A stretch of 64,000 nucleotides of DNA from positions 62,001 to 126,000 of the forward strand of contig CBFFRP010000109.1 in the NCBI GenBank assembly GCA_965644295.1, read 5' to 3'. The stretch is from Paraphysomonas bandaiensis. Taxonomy: Eukaryota > Chrysophyceae. Made by a program: the position numbers and the translations under genes. How positions within the stretch are numbered: the stretch's first letter is position 1; every line of letters begins with the position of its first letter. The notes below the pieces were generated by a model, which searched no databases, was not told where the DNA came from, and saw only the letters and a list, made by a program, of their open reading frames with translations. This document shows, piece by piece, positions 21,801 to 31,700 of the stretch.

Positions 21801-22276
21801 GAGAAGCGGTTGTCACTTCCTTGCTTCCAAGTAGAGAATAATTTGAACACCTTCGATAATTTGTAATAATACTGTTTTAGTTTTATCGAGATTGCAGGCA
21901 TGCATTGGACCTATATTGGCGTATGCCATATTAATTCCATGTAAATATACAAATATACGTCCTATAGCAAGTCCAGTGTTGGTATATGACATAATCGTAA
22001 AGTTGTACGAGTTCGTATGGAGTGCGTAAAAACAGTACAAAATATTAAGGCCCTGTGGGTGTTGCCATCCTACCTTCAATGCCCTGTGTTGCTGCGCCTT
22101 TCGGGGGTAAAGTTTCTTTGTATTTGAGCAACTACTTGTATTTAGTTAATATAACCTTTACACCCTAATCGAATGCTATTCATGAACTAAGATTTAGATG
22201 AAAAAATCTTATGTTATTCTAATCTTCTTGTTTTTGTACGTTATCATAAAGCCCTCCTTTTTGATATCACAAACAC
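21801..22276. other. Intergenic, upstream flank of the copia insertion
   Basis: The 3' flank of the EHD-like gene. No gene is seen. The last five bases (22272-22276, AACAC) are the left target-site duplication of the retrotransposon that follows. Confidence 0.5.
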
Positions 22277-22629
22277 TGTTGAGTTCTGCAATATGATGTG
22301 ATATATATTGTGCAATTGAAGTGAGTTAACAGTGTGCAATTATAGGTAAAGTCAACTCATAGGTGTAACGGGTGATTATAGTTACAAAGGAGGAATTAAA
22401 TTCAGTTACTGATGTGTGACTATACAAGATATAGAACTGACTGATGAACATATGATAAACAGATGTTGCTATAAGAACAGATGTTTCAACATATGTTACA
22501 CGAATATGTAGTGAAGTGTTCAGAATAATAATCATAATTTTCTTACTTGAAAGTGCATTGTGTTCAACAGCAAGGTTAAGGCTTACGTGTAGAGCAAAGT
22601 TAACTTCAGTGAAATGTCAATAGTTAACA
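22277..22629 (+). repeat. 5' LTR of the copia element
   Basis: 353 bp, TG...CA ends, apparently identical to the 3' LTR. It should carry the promoter and the start of R. Its last 16 bases contain an ATG (22614) in frame with gag-pol. Confidence 0.95.
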
Positions 22630-25600
22630 TGGTAGCGGATGGTAGTTCTGAAGAGACGAAGGAGGACAACAAGGTGCTGAAGTTCGACAAGTATCAGGCG
22701 GAGGCGTCTGCTCAAAAAATAAGGATTCATCTGATGAAGAAAAATCGGAACCATCTGGGGTTAGAGCCGAAACCTGCTGGAGGAGGCAGAGCACGAGAAT
22801 TATGGCATGAGCGAAATGACACGTGTGTTGCAACGATTTGGGAGGCTTGTGAACATGACGCTGATGTATTGGAGGTTGCCAATCAATACATGGAGGCGAA
22901 GGCGTTACTTCCAGATGATGATCCCAATAAGGAAGTTTTGTCCAATGAAATGCTTCAGACGCTGGTGGATAGGTTTAGAGGGGAGTTGGGAAATGTACTC
23001 GAGAAGACTACAGCGGAATACCATAGCTTTAAAATTAGAGCCAATGAAAAGGTCGCTATTGGTATTGATAGGCTGAATGGGATAATTCAGAAGTTAACAA
23101 AGTTGGGACAGCCGCCATCCGAGGAGAGCAAGCTCGCAAAGATCAAAAAGTCCATACATACTCCAGAGCTGAAGGAGTTGTGGTTAGCTATTGCAATGCT
23201 GCCTAAAGCAACGACCACGTATCAGATAGTTAAAGACGCGTGCGAAGAATTTGATGAGGCTAAACGACAACTGGAGGAGTTCGAAATTGACAAACAAGGA
23301 GAACAGGTCAATATGCTCGGACCACAAGGAGGTGTGGAGAATGTCAAATGCTCATTCTGTATGAAAAAAGGGCATACTGCAAGTGTGTGTCGTGTCAAAC
23401 ACAAAAATAAAATTTTCCAGAAGTTCAAGCGAAATGGGAAGGCTAAAGCAAAGAATATGAGGAAAGGAGCGCAACAAGTGGGTTCAGAAGCATATACAGG
23501 GTGTTTTCATTGTGGTAGCAAAGAACACAAGGCTGCTGAGTGCAAAAGAGGGAACAAGAGGAAGATCGATAGAAAATATGAGAAAAAAGGCTCCAAGAAG
23601 GTTAAGAAGAGTTCATCAGTGGGGTGGTCCAAATATGTAGATGATGACGTTTCATCTGGAGAGGAGACCAACATGATAGGTGGTGAAGTACTTCTGACTG
23701 AAACTGGAGATGAACGAGTGTACCTGGATAGTTGTGCTGGAAAGCAGTTGTTTATCGTCAAGGATGATAGAGTGCTGGAGAAGTATGTAGAAGAGCCGGG
23801 AGTAATATCACTGACCAAAAAGGGATCGGCGATGGAGACCCAAGGAGTGGGAAGTTTTCAGCAGTGGCACGGCATCAAAGTATGTAACGATGCAGTGAAG
23901 AATATTGTCTCTGGAGGTATGCTGCGGGCTATGGGGTATGGACTCGAATTACTGAGAGTACCAAAAATCGTAGAATTGAACACTGGCAGAGAGGTGTTGG
24001 TTGGAAATTACGATGAGCATGGAGGAATGCCATGGGTGGCATTGCATGATGTGTTAAATTTACCTTGCATATCGTCCTGCCATTATGTAATGGGGGGGGG
24101 AAGCAGTGAAGTGATGCTGTCCGATACAGTTCAGCAGGACCCCCTCGATTTACTGCACGAAAGGGCCGGTCATGTTGCTAAGGGAAAACTACTGGAGGCA
24201 CATAGACATATGCTGATCAAGGGAACAGGGCTACAGCGACATCATTTATCTAAGACTACCAAAAAGAAGTGTGAGACCAGTTTGTGCAAGTGGTGTGCTA
24301 AGGCGAAGATCACTAGACATGCATTTCGAGGACAAAGTGACCAGAATGTGGAGATGAAGGCGACAGCATTCCTGGAGCGTATTACAGTGGACATTTCGGT
24401 TTATATGAATTGTCCATCTGTGGAGGGGTATAAGTACGCACTTGTATTTGTAGATACGGCTACGAAAGAATTCTGGGAATACGGTCTACGAACGAGAACT
24501 GGGGATGAAGTGTTAAAATGCGTGAAGCATCTCTGTGAAGTCAGGCTACCAAAATACCCAGGGTGGAACAGGATACAGCAGTACCATGCTGATGGTGGAC
24601 CAGAGTTGATGGACAGGCGAATCAAAGAATACTTGTTACAAAAATTTGGAACCACATTCTCCTACACTACTAGGGAGACACCAGAATTAAACGGTGTTTC
24701 AGAACGGAAATTCAGGACACTAGGAGAAATGACATTATCGCTTTTATTGTCATCGGGTATGCCAAAAGCGGAGTGGTGGAAAGCCTTTAGACATGCATGC
24801 TGGGTTCTTAGAAGATTACCCACAAAGACCTATAGAGGGTGGATGTCACCCTACGAGTGTGTTCCTGGAGGAACGGTGCCAGATTTTTCTTGGTTACGGA
24901 AATGGGGGTGCAAGGCGTATGTTCTCATCCCGAAGGCAGATCGCAGGAAAGACTGGGAAGAAAAGGCACAGACTGGATACTTTGTAGGGTTCCCAGAGGA
25001 GCAAATGGGATACCAAGTATTGATTGGAGATACTATAGTTACGTCTGTGCATGTTTTATTCGATGAATCTGTGCCTGAGAGATCGGCGGATTATTATCGA
25101 GAAATGGACGAGGCCATGGTTGCTGTGGATCCTCAGGAACGAAATATTAGAGACTTCGATTACTTAATCGGAAAGACCCATGAAGATGGCGGCCACCTAT
25201 ACAAGACCACACGAATATTGGTTCGAAAAGGTTTGATTGTAGGGTATAGATCCCTATTGTCTGGTGGTGCGGAGCAAGTGGAAGATAAGACTCCTATTCA
25301 CATCGCCGATATAAAGCGGATGAGTGAAGACCTTGCAACAAGAGCATCTGCAAGTTCTGGATCTCGTGACGACGGGACCAGCGGACATTTATCACAGCAG
25401 TTGACTGGGACGGTTCCATCCCCTTCTGACTTCGTAAGTGCTCCGGGAGAGGAAGCTCCATCAGATCGCTCATCAAGGGGCAGGCGTGCAAGGGCTCCAA
25501 GGGTGGTGACGAATGTGTCAGTTTTGGGTGAGATGCATTTATTGTCGTCATGTGTCGAAGACGAGTGCAGCCTATTACAGGAGGCAGATTCCATCTGGTG

Positions 25601-27248
25601 CTCGTCAGCGGGACCTAAGGTGCCTCAGACATATTCCGAATCCTTGGAGTTGCCGGAACGGAAGCAATGGAGTTCAGCAAGACAAGCTGAACGTGACGGT
25701 TTAGAACGTAGGGGAGTCATGGAAGTTAAGCCCATCCCTACCGGTGTCACTCCATTGAAATCTAAGTATGTTTTCGCCTTGAAACGCAACAAAGAGGGTG
25801 CGATTCAACGATATAAGGCAAGACTTGTGGTACTTGGATGCGGAGACCATGAAGGTGGCAGAGCCAACAATTATGCTCCAGTGGTAAAAGCGGTAACAGT
25901 GAGATTGCTTTTAGCAATCGCTTTTGTTATGAATATGGTGGTGCATCAACTCGACGTATCTAATGCATTTTTGTATGCAGATATACAAGGAGATGTGTAT
26001 ATGTATGCTACACCAGATTTTAAATTGCCACCAGGACACTGCTTTAAACTGAAGAAAAGTTTATATGGTCTTCGAAGCTCACCACGGTCATGGTATAAAT
26101 GTCTTAACAAGTTTATTAAGTCCTTACATTTTATATCATGTATACTTGACCCATGTTTATATTTTACACGGATCAGGGGTGAATTAGTTCTGTTAGTAAT
26201 ATATGTAGATGATATGCTGATAGCATGTCGAGATACGAGTATTATTTTGGAAATTAAGCGACGAGTATGTGAAAGGTTCGATATTACAGATATGAATGAG
26301 ATTGGCCAGTTTTTGAACGTGAGAGTGACGAGAACTCAGAATTGTCTCAAACTTGACCAGACAGTGTACATCAAAAAGATATTGGCGAAGTATGTGGATT
26401 TTCTGGGTCCAAGGGACAAGACTCGGCGATACCCACTACCTAGTGATGTCATGGATAGGATCAAAGTGGGAGTGGAACATGTGCATTCGACTGAAGAGCA
26501 GGAATTAGTTGACAATTTTCCCTATCGTCCACTAATAGGAGCGTTACTCTATTTATCTATGAATACAAGGCCGGATATATCATATGCAGTGGGAGTATTG
26601 TCACGATTCTCAACGAAAGTGAATATCACTGTATGTAAACTAATGATACATTTAATGCAGTATGTACGAGGTACTACGGAAAAAGGCATTCAATATAGAG
26701 GGAAAGATTTTGATCTTCATATGTTCACGGATGCTGACTGGGCGGGTGACCCGTTGACGAGGAGATCAACTTCAGGTTATGTTATGTTTGGAGCTGGTGG
26801 ACCACTATCGTGGGGTTCCAAACTTCAGTCTACTGTAGCTACATCGACTATGCAAGCAGAGTATCAATGCTTATATAATGGATTACAGGAAATGATATGG
26901 TCTCGGGGGGTGACTGGTGAAGTAGGATTGAAAATTGACGAGCCCACACCATTATTCCTGGATAGTCAAAGTGCTCAGGATATATCGGAAAATCCAGTGC
27001 AACATCAACGATCGAAACATATTGAGATTAAGTATCATATGATTAGAGAGCATGTGGATCCCGAACAGTTTAATACAGCGAAATTAATTCATGTGAGCAG
27101 TCGACAACAGATGGCTGATATATATACCAAGGCTTTGAGTGGTCCAATATTCATTGAACAGAGGGAGCGAAATCTTGGGGAAAAATTTAAGACTACTGCA
27201 CAAATTATCGCAGAGGTACCCAAGGTAAAGAGAGTTCGTCGTAACTAG
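22614..27248 (+). CDS. Copia Gag-Pol polyprotein
   Basis: A 1,544-codon single ORF without frameshift. Order: Gag with two CCHC knuckles (CSFCMKKGHTASVC about residue 245, CFHCGSKEHKAAEC about 298); aspartic protease with DSCAG in VYLDSCAGKQLF (about 370); integrase with an HHCC region and the catalytic Asp, Asp, Glu in ITVDIS, HADGG and SERKF (about 591, 659, 697); reverse transcriptase with YVDD (about 1197); RNase H starting at MFTDADWAGDP (about 1370). Domain order protease-integrase-RT-RNase H defines Ty1/copia. All catalytic motifs are present. The start is either the ATG at 22614 inside the LTR or the ATG at 22629, whose A is the last LTR base and whose TG begins the putative primer-binding site. 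How Gag is made in excess over Pol is not visible. Confidence 0.97.
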   Translation: MSIVNMVADGSSEETKEDNKVLKFDKYQAEASAQKIRIHLMKKNRNHLGLEPKPAGGGRARELWHERNDTCVATIWEACEHDADVLEVANQYMEAKALLPDDDPNKEVLSNEMLQTLVDRFRGELGNVLEKTTAEYHSFKIRANEKVAIGIDRLNGIIQKLTKLGQPPSEESKLAKIKKSIHTPELKELWLAIAMLPKATTTYQIVKDACEEFDEAKRQLEEFEIDKQGEQVNMLGPQGGVENVKCSFCMKKGHTASVCRVKHKNKIFQKFKRNGKAKAKNMRKGAQQVGSEAYTGCFHCGSKEHKAAECKRGNKRKIDRKYEKKGSKKVKKSSSVGWSKYVDDDVSSGEETNMIGGEVLLTETGDERVYLDSCAGKQLFIVKDDRVLEKYVEEPGVISLTKKGSAMETQGVGSFQQWHGIKVCNDAVKNIVSGGMLRAMGYGLELLRVPKIVELNTGREVLVGNYDEHGGMPWVALHDVLNLPCISSCHYVMGGGSSEVMLSDTVQQDPLDLLHERAGHVAKGKLLEAHRHMLIKGTGLQRHHLSKTTKKKCETSLCKWCAKAKITRHAFRGQSDQNVEMKATAFLERITVDISVYMNCPSVEGYKYALVFVDTATKEFWEYGLRTRTGDEVLKCVKHLCEVRLPKYPGWNRIQQYHADGGPELMDRRIKEYLLQKFGTTFSYTTRETPELNGVSERKFRTLGEMTLSLLLSSGMPKAEWWKAFRHACWVLRRLPTKTYRGWMSPYECVPGGTVPDFSWLRKWGCKAYVLIPKADRRKDWEEKAQTGYFVGFPEEQMGYQVLIGDTIVTSVHVLFDESVPERSADYYREMDEAMVAVDPQERNIRDFDYLIGKTHEDGGHLYKTTRILVRKGLIVGYRSLLSGGAEQVEDKTPIHIADIKRMSEDLATRASASSGSRDDGTSGHLSQQLTGTVPSPSDFVSAPGEEAPSDRSSRGRRARAPRVVTNVSVLGEMHLLSSCVEDECSLLQEADSIWCSSAGPKVPQTYSESLELPERKQWSSARQAERDGLERRGVMEVKPIPTGVTPLKSKYVFALKRNKEGAIQRYKARLVVLGCGDHEGGRANNYAPVVKAVTVRLLLAIAFVMNMVVHQLDVSNAFLYADIQGDVYMYATPDFKLPPGHCFKLKKSLYGLRSSPRSWYKCLNKFIKSLHFISCILDPCLYFTRIRGELVLLVIYVDDMLIACRDTSIILEIKRRVCERFDITDMNEIGQFLNVRVTRTQNCLKLDQTVYIKKILAKYVDFLGPRDKTRRYPLPSDVMDRIKVGVEHVHSTEEQELVDNFPYRPLIGALLYLSMNTRPDISYAVGVLSRFSTKVNITVCKLMIHLMQYVRGTTEKGIQYRGKDFDLHMFTDADWAGDPLTRRSTSGYVMFGAGGPLSWGSKLQSTVATSTMQAEYQCLYNGLQEMIWSRGVTGEVGLKIDEPTPLFLDSQSAQDISENPVQHQRSKHIEIKYHMIREHVDPEQFNTAKLIHVSSRQQMADIYTKALSGPIFIEQRERNLGEKFKTTAQIIAEVPKVKRVRRN

Positions 27249-27392
27249 ATAGAGGTGAATGAATGGTGGGAGCTAGCTATACCAGCGGAGTCATACGTCC
27301 ACCAGTGTCCTATGAGGTTCGGTGGTTGCGTATCCGATAGCAATGTTCTTCACAAATTTTAGAATGGTTAACTACATCCAATTGAGTGGGAG

Positions 27393-27745
27393 TGTTGAGT
27401 TCTGCAATATGATGTGATATATATTGTGCAATTGAAGTGAGTTAACAGTGTGCAATTATAGGTAAAGTCAACTCATAGGTGTAACGGGTGATTATAGTTA
27501 CAAAGGAGGAATTAAATTCAGTTACTGATGTGTGACTATACAAGATATAGAACTGACTGATGAACATATGATAAACAGATGTTGCTATAAGAACAGATGT
27601 TTCAACATATGTTACACGAATATGTAGTGAAGTGTTCAGAATAATAATCATAATTTTCTTACTTGAAAGTGCATTGTGTTCAACAGCAAGGTTAAGGCTT
27701 ACGTGTAGAGCAAAGTTAACTTCAGTGAAATGTCAATAGTTAACA
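27393..27745 (+). repeat. 3' LTR of the copia element
   Basis: 353 bp, apparently identical to the 5' LTR at 22277-22629. Followed directly by the right copy of the 5-bp target duplication AACAC. Confidence 0.95.
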
Positions 27746-27750
27746 AACAC

Positions 27751-28740
27751 AACGATGACATAATCATATAATCAGAGCATATATAACATATTCATTTCTT
27801 TTATCTTTCATTCCGCTAATTTTATATTTTCTTCGGTTTATATCTGCATATCTGCCATATTATGATATATATACTATAAAATTTAATAGAGTATTTGTTT
27901 GATAGAGTCAACATATGCTCCAACCCTACGCTGCGTGTGCTCAATGAAAATAGCCAACGGAAGGGAGCACTTTGTTGAGAGGAGCAGAATGTTAATTATT
28001 AATTATACAATTATACCTGACATCAGCTGACTTCAAGATTTTGGAGTTTTTATGGTGAGCTCACCCTAGATGCTTGACTTCATGAGGCAGCCCAAACTCT
28101 CCGCATACCGTTCAGGTGGACCCATTCCCGGATGCATAATTATATATCAAGGTCCAAGCACATCTACACAAGTGACAGTTATTTGTTTCCCTTGTACTAT
28201 ACTATACACTAGCATTTGGCTATGAGTAGAGAGCATTATCTGCCACTTTAAACTTGGGTCACGTTGCCTTCCCAGAAAAATTCTCTCCGGTACTTATCCT
28301 TTAGTGCATAAGTCTGGCTATTTAGAATTGCTTATGTGTTAGTGTTTAGGCTGTTGTTGTACCCTATACGAAGAATTATGACCAGCAAGCAAATGCTAGA
28401 AGCTAACACACCAGTAATGTGTAGCTCGTAATTAATCAAGTTGTAGCGGTACCAAGTGTACTTCTTACAATCAATTTCGTGTTGCTCCAATTAGTTGCTA
28501 CACAGCCCATATATTGAGCACGATGACGGAAAGTAAATTGTTATTACAGGACAATACAGGCAATATGTACTAAATATTTGCATATTGGTGTGAGCTCACA
28601 AAAATGTGAGAAATAATCATCAACTAAGAGTAAATTCCCTCTAAATATCTACAACATAACATAAGTACTAGCACATACACTTCAGCTTATATCATTGATG
28701 CTTGCACATAGCCTAACATTGATATTGTTTAGGCACCTGT
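27751..28740. other. Intergenic, contains an inverted dispersed-repeat copy
   Basis: AT-rich flank to the right of the copia insertion. A diverged minus-strand copy of the dispersed repeat occupies 28018-28305. The rest shows no gene or RNA. Confidence 0.5.
28018..28305 (-). repeat. Dispersed repeat, copy 5 (inverted, diverged)
   Basis: Reads on the minus strand with the same block order as copy 1. Recognisable pieces are GATGCTTGACTTCATGAGGC, CATTTGGCTATGAGT and CTCTCCGGTACTTATC, each matching 41.8-42.0 kb. The 3' block with the CCTTGGTGCTT motif is missing. Confidence 0.65.
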
Positions 28741-31700
28741 CTATGCAGGCGACTTTTTCTTATGTACCAGTCGTTGTGATGGCGGTTTGGGAGTCATGGT
28801 TGCCTTAACAACTGCAGATGATACATACTCCCGTTCAGGTATATCAAGAGCATCTCGTTGATCAATTGATGTAACTGGCATATGAGTCTGTGACACTTCT
28901 GGACGAGTGCTGGATGTGGAACTATTTCGATTCTTTGGACAATGAGTCTGATTAGCTGTGCCATTGCGACTATGAGACCTAGTGCAATCTTCGTTATTCT
29001 GATTTCTTATAGCTTCATTGGCAATATATATATCACGTAGGGTACGTGGACAATCAGATTGCCCGACTGTCCTAGACGTGATTGTTTTATCACTAGAGCT
29101 GATACTAGTTAATTTGGACTGAAGTTGGTTAGGAGTGTTCTTGTTCCGACCAATCTTGCTCCTCAGTGAACTTGGCATTCGTATTTCTGTTCCGGTGACG
29201 GAAGGGGGAGGAGGACAAAAGGGAGAAGCACTGACTTCAATACTATTTCCATAATCTGCCCGTGAGCTTGCATCAAAAACAGGAGTCTGCGCACGTGAGC
29301 GGCCATGCCCAGTGTCCATTACATACTCTTGCCAGCCACCTCCTGTGCCAGCCCAGTCCTCAGGAGTTGAATATGAGAAAGCTTTATCAAGCGAGTTCTT
29401 GGTATCAGGTGTCACTGCAATATTAGGGCCTTCAACAGGAGTACCACTCTTATTCGTGTCTACACGTTTAGGATGGCTGGACTGACTAGGATAAACCGCA
29501 TGAAAGCGACCACGCCATACGTTTCCACGGGTGCATTGTGCTTTTGATGCAACGCCATGCACTAACAGACCATTTCTACCGCTGCTGTCTGAATGATTTG
29601 GTTTGCTATCATTTGAGTAACTGGCATCACTGTTTTCATTATTTTGAGTGGTATGGACAATATCGACGGCAGTTACGGGCCTGATATTGAAATCATCCCC
29701 AATCGTTCCAGGGGTGATGTCGAGATGACCCTTTTCTGATGTATTGCTACTTTCTGTTATAGAATCACCGCCACTCTCGTCTTGATTCGTATCACGTAAT
29801 CCTTGTAAACTATGAACGGTTTGAGATGCTGTACTGGGAGCAGATATCGAATCACGTTTGCTATTATCAGCTGCAAATCGCGTTTTTTGACTATAGCGAC
29901 TGGCTACTTGACTGCGTGGGCGAGTGGGAAACAATTTCGATGACGGTTCTTTTTCAGGACAAATAAAACTCGTTTTGGCAAGAACAAGAGGTCTGGAAGA
30001 TGGTCCTACTGCAGTCTGTGCGCGTGGAGAAACTTGAGAAGCAAACTTTCGATTAGATTCCTTACACCGTTCTGGCGGAGAAGAATCACGATTGCTTGCA
30101 TTCGCCGTTTGGGCCCTCCCGGTAGGTATCCGTAAAACGGCTTTTTTACCCCGACGTGTAGACTTCTTCCTTATTGCCACATTGCTTTGACAAATATCTT
30201 TGCAAGTGTAAGGCACTGAGACCACGTTCTCGTTAGCAGAACTAATTTTCATTTCAGAAATGCCTTCAGCAGTGCTGCTTGTATGATTCTTTTGACTTGA
30301 ATCTAAAATTCCTTCATCAGGGTTCGAACGCAGCGTACTGTCCAAGGTTGATGACTCACTGACATTCATATGCTCTCTTTTTTCCACGTTTTCTGCTGCA
30401 GTGCTCTCTATCATTGTTGTGGAGATCGGTACTTGGTGTGAAACAACATTCATTGTGGAATTTGTCGGATCTATCTTTGTACTAAAGTTATAAACTCCGT
30501 TATTTTCATCACGGTCTTGATCTTCCATCAGATTTATCTTGGCACTGCATCTCGATGGCTCCAGTAGCCTTTTAATAGCTTCACTAATGACATTATTCAC
30601 AACCTCAGTTACACAACTTAAAATGTCAGCTGATCCAACTGTAGTCCACCATGCATCACTTGATTCTGCATTTGTACCACCTATTATTTCACTCCGCATT
30701 TCATACAACTCCTCTTTACTATACATGCCTAAAACTTCATCCATTGCTTCCATCAGGCCAAACGAATTAGCTAGATGGTCACTACTAGTACAGTACTCAC
30801 TGCCTTCTAATTTGCCCCCACACCATAATGTGTCGAATTCCCCCATCCCAACATACCCAGTGGCTATTGAAGTATATTCATTTCCCCACAGCTTTCCTCC
30901 CGTCCGCACTTGCGCGGCAGTACTATCAGAAAAAGAACCACCTTGAACTAACTCCTCGGTGTCACCTATACTACTGTCATTCATATCGTTTCCGACATTC
31001 GGTATCTTTCGTTTGTTCCTGCGACGACTTTTCACTTTCTTCTTTTTTCTTTTAAATGTTCTCTTTTTTCGTGAAATCTGCATTAAGTTCCTTTACCTTG
31101 GACATAGACATATATGCTCACTTACTGGTAAGCCTTCTGCAGAATATGGTAGTTTTGCGGTGTTCGCAAGATCGATAATATGTGTTTGAAGGGAAACAAG
31201 CTTACGTGTAAGTTTTCGCATCAACCTATCACAACTTTAGAAAAAAAGTGCCGATTAAAAATATATTAAAACCTATTTTGTGCGTGCATTTCATCGTGCG
31301 CCAGCTTATCCATGAGATTTTTTTCTTTCGGATTCTCCAGTTCCCGTAGTTTCCTTAGTCGTTCCCTTTCTGCAGTACGTCTTCTTTGTAGCTCGTCAGA
31401 GAGTGCAATGGCCTTCGCCATTTTCTTCGACATGTCAGTACTCCGTCGGGCAGAAACTTCAGCTCCCGCAGTAGAACTAATATTGCCATTTCGTGTGTCT
31501 GACGTACCGGCCTCACTTAGAGAATTTAAATCCGCCTCTTGATGTATAAGCTCATTCACAATAGGTTCTCTGTAGATATACATCATGTCATATGAGGACA
31601 TTAGATGTTTAAAAACTAACCCTTTTAATTTTTCTACTTCACATTCGTCGTAGATGAACTGGAAACACAATGAATGGAAGCATGACTATAAAACGTAATA

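Larger units (their letters stand above)
22277..27745 (+). mobile_element. Complete Ty1/copia LTR retrotransposon, young insertion
   Basis: A 5,469-bp element bounded by two 353-bp LTRs (22277-22629 and 27393-27745) that look identical base for base. LTRs start TGTTGAGTTC and end AGTTAACA. A 5-bp target duplication AACAC lies at 22272-22276 and 27746-27750. The sequence right after the left LTR, TGGTAGCGGATGG, resembles a primer-binding site for initiator tRNA-Met (compare the Ty1 TGGTAGCGCC). A purine-rich tract (GAGTGGGAG) precedes the right LTR. One intact gag-pol ORF lies inside. LTR identity plus an open ORF indicates recent, perhaps ongoing, activity. Confidence 0.97.

Noticed and set aside
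22326-22535. 69-codon minus-strand ORF, identical at 22326-22535 and 27442-27651
   Set aside because: It lies inside both LTRs and is repeated only because the LTRs are. It has no domain.
25294-25594. Overlapping antisense ORFs within copia pol
   Set aside because: Shadows of the strongly coding sense strand. No independent motifs.
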